The notes under the pieces were generated by a model that saw nothing but the letters and a program-made list of their open reading frames with translations, was not told where the DNA came from and made no database searches. Shown in pieces: positions 9,560-16,628 of a DNA stretch of 37,532 nucleotides. The DNA comes from a virus. The stretch lies in the IMG/VR virus record IMGVR_UViG_3300030389_001063, positions 1 to 37,532 of that record, one strand, 5' to 3'. Both the position numbers and the translations under genes were made by a program. Numbering within the stretch: position 1 is the stretch's first letter; the number at the start of each line of letters is the position of its first letter.

Positions 9560-9590
9560 TACCTATTGGCACGTTTTACGCTAATAGGTA
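9560..9590. repeat. 11-bp inverted repeat (TACCTATTGGC)
   Basis: TACCTATTGGC (9560-9570) pairs with GCTAATAGGTA (9580-9590), 10 perfect pairs and one G-U, with a 9-base loop. It is part of the dyad cluster between the two divergent operons. Confidence 0.7.
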
Positions 9591-9716
9591 GATAATAGCC
9601 TAGCTAATAGCCCTCGTAAACCGCGTTAGTATAAGCTTTATGGTTAGTTGTTATTAAACCTATTACCTTTTTAAAGAAAAAACTTTATTTTTATTTTAAA
9701 ATAAACTAACCTTATA

Positions 9717-9818
9717 TATAGGTAATAGCTAAACGTGTATTTTATCTATATTTATATTTGACTCCTCTTATATTTATTAATTAATACAATTTTTAAAATA
9801 TACGTTTAGTTACCTATA
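9717..9818. repeat. Long imperfect inverted repeat just upstream of the early operon
   Basis: The left arm (9717-9744, TATAGGTAA then CTAAACGTGTATTTTA after a 3-base bulge) is complementary to the right arm (9794-9818, TAAAATATACGTTTAG then TTACCTATA), with one mismatch over about 25 paired bases. The right arm ends 16 bp before the ATG at 9835. A weak promoter-like pair lies between the arms, so the repeat could be an operator or looping site for early transcription, or an origin dyad. Confidence 0.7.
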
Positions 9819-9834
9819 GAGAAAAGAGAGAAGA

Positions 9835-10143
9835 ATGGCAGTATATGTAGTACAAAAACCAGACGAGCGTCAAAACATACTTTCCGCTACTGAGTACGGT
9901 GAGTTAGTTTTTATTTTAGAAGATAATAAAACTAATATGATGTTTAGTCCTAAACCTACCACATCTAAAATATTAAATAAATTAAAATACTTTAATGATA
10001 ATGATTATTTATTATTAATAGGTGATCCCGCAGCCATAGGTATCTCAGTATATTACGCTTTACATTTTAATAGAGGTAAGGCTAACTTACTAAAGTGGGA
10101 TAACCGAGAGCATAAATATTACAATATAGAGGTAGAAGTATGA
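9835..10143 (+). CDS. Conserved small early phage protein (GDPAAIG family)
   Basis: A 102-residue protein of no known function. It has FNDNDYLLLIGDPAAIG followed by a short basic, Trp-containing C-terminus (LLKWDNREHKYYNI). I recognise this pattern as a common first early gene in marine podovirus-like genomes. A purine-rich GAGAAAAGAGAGAAGA run precedes the ATG and could serve as the ribosome site. It is the first gene after the divergent control region and overlaps the next gene by ATGA. Confidence 0.8.
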   Translation: MAVYVVQKPDERQNILSATEYGELVFILEDNKTNMMFSPKPTTSKILNKLKYFNDNDYLLLIGDPAAIGISVYYALHFNRGKANLLKWDNREHKYYNIEVEV

Positions 10144-10643
10144 GTACACTAGAGTTAGTAAGTAAAAAGGCACAAGAGCTTTTAGAGTTAGAAAAACTAA
10201 TAGATCAAAAACAAGCTGAGCTAAAAGAAGTTCAAAACAAATATAAAAAAGTAAGTGAGGAAGATATACCTAGTATGTTAAGTGAACTAGGTTTAAGTGA
10301 AATAACTATGAGTGACGGTAGTAGAATAAACACCGCACAATACTACTCAGCTAGAATAACTCCTGATAAAATGGACGATGCGTTTAAATGGCTTAACAAT
10401 AACGGTCATGGAGATATAATTAAAAACACAGTTACAGTAAGTTTCGGCAGGGAAGAAAACGACTCAGCCGTAAAACTCGCTAACGAATTAGCTGGACAAG
10501 GATTAGACCCCGCCCAGAAAAAGTGGGTAGAGCCTATGACTTTAAAAGCGTTTGTTAGAGAGCAGGTGGAAAATGGGAACGACCTACCCCTTGAAACCTT
10601 TAATGTATATATAGGTCAAAAAACAAGGATAATTAAAAAATGA
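10140..10643 (+). CDS. Conserved phage early protein with N-terminal coiled coil
   Basis: A 167-residue protein. Residues about 5-40 are a charged heptad-like helix (QELLELEKLIDQKQAELKEV), probably a coiled coil. The rest contains GLSEITMSDGS, FKWLNNNGHGDIIKNTV and VEPMTLKAFVREQVENG, conserved blocks I recognise from early-region proteins of related marine phages. The function has not been assigned. It is translationally coupled (ATGA) to both the GDPAAIG protein and the SSB-like protein, which suggests a role in early DNA metabolism. Confidence 0.8.
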   Translation: MSTLELVSKKAQELLELEKLIDQKQAELKEVQNKYKKVSEEDIPSMLSELGLSEITMSDGSRINTAQYYSARITPDKMDDAFKWLNNNGHGDIIKNTVTVSFGREENDSAVKLANELAGQGLDPAQKKWVEPMTLKAFVREQVENGNDLPLETFNVYIGQKTRIIKK

Positions 10644-11428
10644 ACCAAGAAAACTTAAACAATAAAAATGAAATAAGTGAAACTAAAACCACTGACGTTG
10701 CCTTAACCTCAAGTATGTTTGCTGAAGATGCGGGTAGTGGCTTAGAAAACGTAACATCAGAGGACATGGCTATACCTCGTTTAAAAATACTTCAAGCTTT
10801 GAGCCCAGAGGTAAATAAAAACGACGGTAAGTATGTTGAGGGTGCAAGTGCTGGTGACGTTATTAATACGGTAACCAATAACTTATATACTGATGATAAC
10901 CCACTGGTAGTTTTACCTGTGGCGTATAAAAGATTGTTTTTAGAGTGGACTCCTAGAGAGTCGGGTGGTGGGTTAGTAGCTCAGCACGACGACGCTTCTA
11001 TATTAGATAAAACTACTAAAAATAATTTTGGTCAAGATGCGTTACCTAATGGTAATTATATTCAAACCTCTGCTACACACTTCCTATTAGTGATAAATCA
11101 AGACGGTAGTTTTGATCAAGCAATGTTGGCTATGGCTGGTACTCAGCTTAAAAAGTCAAGAACTTGGAACTCTATGATGGCTAGTGCTAAAATGAATGTT
11201 GACGGTAAAGTATTTACCCCACCTAGTTTTAGCCACAAGTATACTCTTAAAACTGTACAAGAGTCTAACGACCGTGGTGCATGGTTTGGTTGGAGTATTA
11301 CATCAGGTGGTGCGTTATCAAAAGATGAGATGGTCTATTACGAGGCAGCAAAGGGGTTTGCTTCTTCAGTGAGTGGTATGTCTTTTGGCGGTACTACTGA
11401 CGAGCCTAGCACAGAAGCACCATTTTAA
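10640..11428 (+). CDS. Putative single-stranded DNA-binding protein-like
   Basis: A 262-residue protein with a polar N-terminus, then EDMAIPRLKILQALSPEV and FLEWTPRESGGG, and a core with QLKKSRTWNSMM and GAWFGWSI. The C-terminus is acidic and ends DEPSTEAPF, resembling the acidic tip ending in PF that SSB proteins use to recruit partners. Related proteins in phage genomes are often placed among DNA-binding/SSB-like proteins. I rely on tail and context (just before primase and helicase) and have no fold match, so the call is tentative. It is the last gene before a strong terminator, which would give high expression of the first three early genes. Confidence 0.5.
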   Translation: MNQENLNNKNEISETKTTDVALTSSMFAEDAGSGLENVTSEDMAIPRLKILQALSPEVNKNDGKYVEGASAGDVINTVTNNLYTDDNPLVVLPVAYKRLFLEWTPRESGGGLVAQHDDASILDKTTKNNFGQDALPNGNYIQTSATHFLLVINQDGSFDQAMLAMAGTQLKKSRTWNSMMASAKMNVDGKVFTPPSFSHKYTLKTVQESNDRGAWFGWSITSGGALSKDEMVYYEAAKGFASSVSGMSFGGTTDEPSTEAPF

Positions 11429-11434
11429 TTAAAT

Positions 11435-11461
11435 AAGGGGAGTTCAGGCTCCCCTTTTTTT
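11435..11461 (+). terminator. Rho-independent terminator after SSB-like gene
   Basis: AAGGGGAG (11435-11442) pairs with CTCCCCTT (11449-11456) around the loop TTCAGG, and seven T residues follow (11455-11461). It lies 7 bp after the stop of the SSB-like gene and 11 bp before the primase start, so it should limit readthrough into the replication genes. Confidence 0.92.
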
Positions 11462-11471
11462 AGGAGAGACC

Positions 11472-12983
11472 TTGGAGCTGGCTAAAGCATTTGACGATTT
11501 ATTTAAGGGTTCAGAAAGAGCCCATGGCACTTTTAATGTCGATGAAACTAATAATGGTCAAAAGAAGTCAGGAGTTGCTAAAACTATTAAAACTGTAGGT
11601 GCCTCCTTAAAAAATTGGCAAAATCATTTAGAGGGTATAATCGGCTTAGGTATTATACCTATCAACGAAAATAATCAAGTAAGGTGGGGCGTTATAGATA
11701 TCGATACGTACTCACTTGATATCCCTAACTTAGTAAAAAAGATAGAAAACTTTAATCTACCGCTAGTGGTCTGTAGGTCTAAAAGCGGAGGTGCACATGT
11801 TTTTTGTTTTATGAAAGAGTTTATTTCTGCTGGTGATATGCAGGACAAGTTAAGGGAGTTATCGGCTGGTTTAGGTTATGGCGGAGTTGAAATATTTCCT
11901 AAACAACGTGAGGTCTTAGTAGATCGTGGTGATATAGGTAGTTGGTTAAACATGCCTTATTTCCAAGGTGCCACCTCTACTAGGTACGCTCTAGACCCCC
12001 AGAGCGGTATAGCCCTAACTCCCTCCCAATTTATTAATCTTAGTTTAGAACGTAGCTTAACGTTAGAAGAATTACAAAAACTAACCGTACCTGAAGTTGA
12101 TGAATTAGAGGGTGGACCACCGTGTTTAAAAACTTTATTAAAACAAGGTTTCCCTGAGGGTACACGTAACAACGGTCTATTTAATGTAGGGGTTTATTTA
12201 AAACAAGCTACGCCTGAAAGTTGGGAAACTGAAATAGAAGAGTATAACCGTAAGTTCGTTATACCGCCGTTACCCGCTCAAGAAGTTTTAGGGTTAATCA
12301 GTACACTAAAGAAAAAAGATTATAACTATAAATGTAGTGATGAACCTATACGTTCTTATTGTGACGTTAGTAAATGTCGTACCTGTAAGTTCGGGGTAGG
12401 CTCTAGTAACACTACGCCTATGTTTTCTAGTTTAGCTAAACTTAATTCATCTCCTCCTTTATGGTTTTTATCTATAGACGATAAACGTTTAGAACTAACT
12501 ACTGAACAGTTACAGAATCAAACTAAGTTTCAAAGAGCGTGTATGGAGATATTAAATTTGATGCCACCTAAAATGAAAGAGGTTTCGTGGCAGGCTATGA
12601 TACAAAGTTTAATGGATAGTGGTATGGAGATTATAGAGGTAAGTTCAGACGTATCTACTGAGGGTCAGTTCTTAGAGTTACTTGAATCTTTTTGTACTGA
12701 TGTAGCCCAAGCAGGTACACGTGAAGAAATATTGTTAGGTAAACCATTTACAGAAGAAGGCATTACATATTTTAGAATAAAAGATTTACGTGAGTTTTTA
12801 CTAAAGCACAGGTTTACTGAACTAGAAACTAATAAGATAGCCAGTAAGTTAAGGGATATGAAAGCACAGACTAAGTTCTGGAATATAAAAGGTAGAGGTA
12901 CTAACGTTTGGTATGTCAAAGCCTTTGAGTATAAAGATGAAACACTAGACGGACATGACTTTGAGGAGCGTGGGTTACTATGA
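11472..12983 (+). CDS. Archaeo-eukaryotic-type primase (AEP superfamily)
   Basis: A 503-residue protein. The catalytic core shows RWGVIDIDTY (D76, D78 as the metal-binding pair) and CRSKSGGAHVFCF (103-113, the Ser/His nucleotide-binding motif), followed by GGVEIFPKQ and GSWLNMPYFQ, a combination typical of phage/TOTE-like AEP primases. Four cysteines at 288, 297, 302 and 305 likely bind zinc or an Fe-S cluster. The C-terminal 200 residues look like a winged-helix-type region. There is no helicase domain; the next gene provides one. The start is TTG, chosen because AGGAGAG lies 3-9 bases upstream, and no ATG fits in frame before the core. Confidence 0.85.
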   Translation: MELAKAFDDLFKGSERAHGTFNVDETNNGQKKSGVAKTIKTVGASLKNWQNHLEGIIGLGIIPINENNQVRWGVIDIDTYSLDIPNLVKKIENFNLPLVVCRSKSGGAHVFCFMKEFISAGDMQDKLRELSAGLGYGGVEIFPKQREVLVDRGDIGSWLNMPYFQGATSTRYALDPQSGIALTPSQFINLSLERSLTLEELQKLTVPEVDELEGGPPCLKTLLKQGFPEGTRNNGLFNVGVYLKQATPESWETEIEEYNRKFVIPPLPAQEVLGLISTLKKKDYNYKCSDEPIRSYCDVSKCRTCKFGVGSSNTTPMFSSLAKLNSSPPLWFLSIDDKRLELTTEQLQNQTKFQRACMEILNLMPPKMKEVSWQAMIQSLMDSGMEIIEVSSDVSTEGQFLELLESFCTDVAQAGTREEILLGKPFTEEGITYFRIKDLREFLLKHRFTELETNKIASKLRDMKAQTKFWNIKGRGTNVWYVKAFEYKDETLDGHDFEERGLL

Positions 12984-14479
12984 CACATAACGTAGTCCTT
13001 GGACCTCCAGGTACGGGTAAAACTACTTACCTATTAAATACCGTCGATAAGCTATTTACAGACGGCGTACGCCCCTCTGAATTAGGTTATTTAGCTTTTA
13101 CTAAAAAAGCTGCAAACGAAGCTTTAAGTAGGGCTATGACTAAGTTTGATTATGATAAAGATGAGTTACCGTATTTTAGAACTATACACTCATTGTGTTA
13201 CTTCTGGTTAGGTCTTACTACTGCTGACATACTAGACCGTAAAGCATTACGTGCTTTTAGTGAGTTAGTGGGTGAACGTATAGGTAGTGCTTGGGACGGT
13301 GAAAATTACATGGCGTTGACTAGTAAGGGTGATAAGATGTTGTTCTTAGAAAATATGGCACGTAACATGTGTATAGATTATAAACAATGTTGGTCACGTT
13401 CCGGTTATGATATTAGCTGGTTACACTTTGATTGGTTCTGTAAGAGTTACGTAGACTATAAAGAAAAACATTATTTAAAAGATTATACTGACATGTTATC
13501 AGGTTTCCTGCACCATAAAAGCACACCACAATTAAAAGCGGTTATAGTAGATGAAGCTCAAGACTTATCACAACTGCAGTGGCGTTGTATATATAAACTT
13601 GTCAAAAATACTGAGCATGTTTATTTTGCTGGTGATGATGACCAAGCTATTTATACTTGGGCTGGTGCGGATACTGATGAGTTCATAAATTTAAAAGGTA
13701 AGAATATATACTTAGAGCAGTCTTACCGTGTACCTAAAAAAGTACATGATGTAGCTTTTAAAGTAGTTAATAGAATACAAAATAGAAAGCCTAAAACTTG
13801 GCTACCCCGTAGTGAAGAAGGTGACGTCAGTTATCATAAAAGTTTTGAACATATAGACATGTCAAAAGGTGAGTGGTTAGTTTTAGCACGTAACAATTAT
13901 TTATTGAGTCCGGTTGAGGAATACTTAAAAACTATGGGTTACTTCTATTATAAAAATAATAAAGCCTCTATAAGTGAGGTATTGATTCAAGCTATAAAAG
14001 ATTGGGAAAAATTACGTAATGGCGGTAAACTAAAAGCTGAGGAAGTTAAAAAGATTTATAACTATATGCGTGCTGGGGTAGGAGTTAAAAAAGGTTATAA
14101 AACTCTTAAACAAGCTGACCCTAAAAAAGAACTGGATATCAATAGTTTAAAGCGTAATTATGGTTTACTGGTTGATAAAATATGGCATGAGTGTTTTGAT
14201 TTATTAGGTGATACTCAAAAAGAATACATAGTTTCCTCATTACGTAAAGGTGAAAAAACCATGGACATACGCATACGCCTTAGTACTATACATGCTATAA
14301 AAGGCGGTGAGTGTGATAACGTGATATTACTTACTGACTTAGCTAACCGTACTTATGAAGAATTATATAAAAACCCTGACGATGAGTGTCGTGCTTTTTA
14401 CGTAGGGGTAACTAGAACTAAAAAACATCTACACATTATATCTAGTAAGACTAGGAGAGAGTTTAACTTATGGATTTAA
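12980..14479 (+). CDS. UvrD/Rep-like superfamily 1 DNA helicase
   Basis: A 499-residue helicase with a full SF1A motif set: Walker A GPPGTGKT (8-15), Ia-region YLAFTKKAANEAL, II DEAQD (191-195), III GDDDQAIYTWAGAD (218-231), IV QSYR (247-250), V-region TIHAIKGGE, and VI YVGVTRTKK near the C-terminus. It is shorter than bacterial UvrD, as is usual for phage forms. It probably unwinds DNA at the fork or in recombination. The ATG overlaps the primase stop (ATGA), so primase and helicase are made together. No DnaB-type helicase is present in the window, so this protein or the SNF2 protein may serve as the fork helicase. Confidence 0.95.
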   Translation: MTHNVVLGPPGTGKTTYLLNTVDKLFTDGVRPSELGYLAFTKKAANEALSRAMTKFDYDKDELPYFRTIHSLCYFWLGLTTADILDRKALRAFSELVGERIGSAWDGENYMALTSKGDKMLFLENMARNMCIDYKQCWSRSGYDISWLHFDWFCKSYVDYKEKHYLKDYTDMLSGFLHHKSTPQLKAVIVDEAQDLSQLQWRCIYKLVKNTEHVYFAGDDDQAIYTWAGADTDEFINLKGKNIYLEQSYRVPKKVHDVAFKVVNRIQNRKPKTWLPRSEEGDVSYHKSFEHIDMSKGEWLVLARNNYLLSPVEEYLKTMGYFYYKNNKASISEVLIQAIKDWEKLRNGGKLKAEEVKKIYNYMRAGVGVKKGYKTLKQADPKKELDINSLKRNYGLLVDKIWHECFDLLGDTQKEYIVSSLRKGEKTMDIRIRLSTIHAIKGGECDNVILLTDLANRTYEELYKNPDDECRAFYVGVTRTKKHLHIISSKTRREFNLWI

Positions 14480-14480
14480 C

Positions 14481-14509
14481 TTTACATTTACTTTGATTAT
14501 TACTAAAAT
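14481..14509 (+). promoter_or_regulatory. Sigma70-like promoter upstream of the modification operon
   Basis: TTTACA (14481-14486), a 17-base gap and TAAAAT (14504-14509), placing transcription start near 14516, 15 bp before the ATG at 14531. The same TTTACA-N17 design occurs at five other sites. It follows the helicase stop directly. Confidence 0.7.
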
Positions 14510-14530
14510 TTTTATTAGAGACTATAGCCT

Positions 14531-15019
14531 ATGAACATATTTTACGTACATAAAGATCCCGCACATGCTGCTATGTGTTTACCTGATAAATTAGTAGTTA
14601 AGATGCCGTTAGAGTCAGCTCAAATGCTTAGTACGGCTCATAGGTTATTAAGCGGTGAAGACTACTGTGAGGAGCGGGGTATATATAAAACAGCTTATAA
14701 AAACCACCCCTGCACTATATGGGCTAGGGAAACTAGTCAAAACTATAGGTGGTTATATTATCACTTTGTATGTTTATGTTTAGAGTATCAAGCTAGATAT
14801 GACCGTGAACATTTAACGTTTACTAAACTCTCTAACGCTTTAGCTAGTCTGCCTTTAGGTATAAAGTCTGGCGGTATGACTAAGTTACCACAAGCTATGC
14901 CCGATCAATATAAAAACGATGACCCAGTACAAGCTTACCGAGATTATGTAGTTAATGAAAAAACTTACGCACAGTGGAATAAAATACCAGACAGACAACC
15001 AGAGTGGTGGATTATATGA
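14531..15019 (+). CDS. Conserved phage protein (CDK/LVVKM-LSTAHRLL family), unknown
   Basis: A 162-residue protein starting MNIFYVHKDPAHAAMCLPDK, with LVVKMPLESAQMLSTAHRLL, YKNHPCTIWARETSQNYRWL and QAMPDQY. I recognise the family (MNIFYL...CDKHVVKM...LLSTAHR...NHPC..W.R) as widespread in phages without a known role. His, Asp, Lys and the NHPC cysteine are the conserved polar residues. It is the first gene after the TTTACA promoter and its stop overlaps the next ATG (ATGA), so it is co-expressed with the thymine-modification genes. A role in base modification is inferred from position only. Confidence 0.8.
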   Translation: MNIFYVHKDPAHAAMCLPDKLVVKMPLESAQMLSTAHRLLSGEDYCEERGIYKTAYKNHPCTIWARETSQNYRWLYYHFVCLCLEYQARYDREHLTFTKLSNALASLPLGIKSGGMTKLPQAMPDQYKNDDPVQAYRDYVVNEKTYAQWNKIPDRQPEWWII

Positions 15020-15849
15020 ATAATTACCCTAAAACTGATTTTAATAATTACATGATAGAACGTCACAGTATTTATGAACGTAGAGCTGAAGGTCAACCGT
15101 ATCCGTGGACTGAAGACCCTATACTAAATGAATATAGTTTTTGTAACGTGTACCGTGAACTAGATAGGGTAACTATATGGATACGTGAGAACTGGCGTGA
15201 GCCTTACGCTGACCACCCTAACTTACCGTTCGCTATGGCTATGGCTAGGCAAATAAACTGGCCAGATACGTTAGAAGAGATAGGTTTCCCTGAACACTGG
15301 AACCCTGAACGTATCAAGGCTATAATGCAGGGTAGGTTAAATAGAAAAGAAAAAGTTTATACTGGGGCGTACATGTTAACTGGTACGTTAGGCGGTACTA
15401 AAGTTGAGCAAACCATAGATAAAATACTTACGCCGTTATATGAGATGCCCCCTAGAATTATAAGTAACTCATTAGAGGAAACATGGAAACGTTATCTACC
15501 TTATCCTGGATTTAGCGGTTTTATGGCTTATGAAGTAGTAACTGATTTACGACACACTAAATATTTAGAAAACGCTGAGGATATTATGACTTGGGCTAAT
15601 CCTGGTCCAGGAGCTAAACGTGGGTTAAATAGAATACACGGTAGAGAGTTAGAAAAAAGCATACCTAAAGCACAGTTAATTAGTGAGATGAAAGAGTTAC
15701 TTGATTTATGTAACATGGCACCTTTACCGTTAGAGATGAGGGATATAGAACATTGCCTATGTGAGTTTGATAAGTATGAAAGAGTACGGTTAGGTCAAGG
15801 TAAACCACGTGCTAAATATAAACCTAAAATACAGGAGGAGCTGTTATGA
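15016..15849 (+). CDS. 5-hydroxymethyl-dU kinase helical domain / aGPT-PPlase-type enzyme
   Basis: A 277-residue protein. Residues 15-36 (ERHSIYERR, PYPWTEDPI) and 44-64 (NVYRELDRVTIW, REPY) match the signature I know from the helical domain of phage 5-hydroxymethyldeoxyuridine DNA kinases and alpha-glutamyl/putrescinyl thymine pyrophosphorylases. GPGAKRGLNRI (197-207) resembles a DNA-binding helix-hairpin-helix as in DNA glycosylase-like folds. No P-loop kinase domain is present, so it is a stand-alone helical form. Expected substrate is hydroxymethyluracil in DNA. The ATG at 15016 is chosen over GTG 15004 because it overlaps the previous stop (ATGA). The next two genes encode a TAGT-type glycosyltransferase and a TS-fold enzyme, the expected partners. 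The exact reaction is uncertain. Confidence 0.8.
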   Translation: MNNYPKTDFNNYMIERHSIYERRAEGQPYPWTEDPILNEYSFCNVYRELDRVTIWIRENWREPYADHPNLPFAMAMARQINWPDTLEEIGFPEHWNPERIKAIMQGRLNRKEKVYTGAYMLTGTLGGTKVEQTIDKILTPLYEMPPRIISNSLEETWKRYLPYPGFSGFMAYEVVTDLRHTKYLENAEDIMTWANPGPGAKRGLNRIHGRELEKSIPKAQLISEMKELLDLCNMAPLPLEMRDIEHCLCEFDKYERVRLGQGKPRAKYKPKIQEELL

Positions 15850-16628
15850 AAATTTATATACCTACTCGAGGTAGAGCTGATGACCAAGTTACGTTATCAT
15901 TTTTCCCTGAAAGTTTAAGAAAAGAAGTTGTACTAGTTATAGACTCTGATGAAGAACATTTATATAAAGATAAATACGATTGTCAGTTTATGGTTATACC
16001 AGAAGATATAAAGGGTATAGCTAAAAAACGCCAGTATATACACAAGCATACTGATGATAAAAAGATAGTTATGTTAGATGATGACTTACGTTTTTATATT
16101 CGTAAATCAGATAGTGACTGGCATTTACGTTACTTAGAACCTGATGAGTATCCCGCTTTATTCGGTTTACTAGACGTATGGTTAGATGACTACGCCCACG
16201 TAGGCGTTAGTGCTAGGGAAGGCAATAACCGTGTAGAAAAATTAGCCGTAGAAAATACAAGGTACATGAGAGTATTAGGTTATAACTTAGATATGTTTGA
16301 CGGTATAGAACTAGGTAGAGTACAGGTTATGGAAGATTTTGATATTAACTTACAACTATTACGTCAAGGTAAACCTAGTAAGGTCAGCTACTATTACGCA
16401 CAGGGGCAAAAAAGTTCTAATGCTGCTGGTGGGTGTAGTGAGTGGCGTACTATAGATGTTCATAACGCAGGGGCTGAAAAGTTACATAGTTTACACCCTG
16501 AGTTTGTTAAGATAGTAGAAAAAGAAACTAAGACAGCTTGGAACGGCATGCCCCGTAAAGATGTAAACGTTCAATGGAAAAGAGCTTTTAACAGCGGTAC
16601 TGATTTAAAACAAGGAGGATTATTTTAA
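15846..16628 (+). CDS. TAGT-type DNA-base glycosyltransferase (GT-A fold)
   Basis: A 260-residue protein beginning MKIYIPTRGR. VMLDDDLRF carries a DDD metal-binding triad (78-80). HVGVSAREGNNR (119-129) and VMEDFDINLQLLRQG (161-175) add conserved acidic and basic residues, followed by AAGGCSEWRT. This series matches the phage glycosyltransferases associated with TET/JBP or hydroxymethyluracil enzymes (TAGT, related to a domain of animal GREB1). It probably transfers a sugar to a 5-hydroxymethyl pyrimidine in DNA. A strong AGGAGGAG ribosome site precedes an ATGA-coupled start. The donor sugar cannot be told from sequence. Confidence 0.8.
   Translation: MKIYIPTRGRADDQVTLSFFPESLRKEVVLVIDSDEEHLYKDKYDCQFMVIPEDIKGIAKKRQYIHKHTDDKKIVMLDDDLRFYIRKSDSDWHLRYLEPDEYPALFGLLDVWLDDYAHVGVSAREGNNRVEKLAVENTRYMRVLGYNLDMFDGIELGRVQVMEDFDINLQLLRQGKPSKVSYYYAQGQKSSNAAGGCSEWRTIDVHNAGAEKLHSLHPEFVKIVEKETKTAWNGMPRKDVNVQWKRAFNSGTDLKQGGLF

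Larger units (their letters stand above)
9391..9834. promoter_or_regulatory. Divergent control region / candidate replication origin
   Basis: This 444-bp AT-rich gap separates the minus-strand SNF2 operon from the plus-strand early operon and contains no convincing gene. It holds at least four inverted repeats (listed separately at 9409, 9534, 9560 and 9717) and short repeated words such as TAATAGCC twice (9592-9611 area) and CTATTACC/GGTAATAG (9660-9667 and 9721-9728). A weak sigma70-like pair, TTGACT (9758-9763) and TTAATA (9781-9786) with a 17-base gap, lies between the arms of the largest repeat. Promoters for both operons must be here. An origin function is an inference from dyad density and position. 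Confidence 0.6.
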
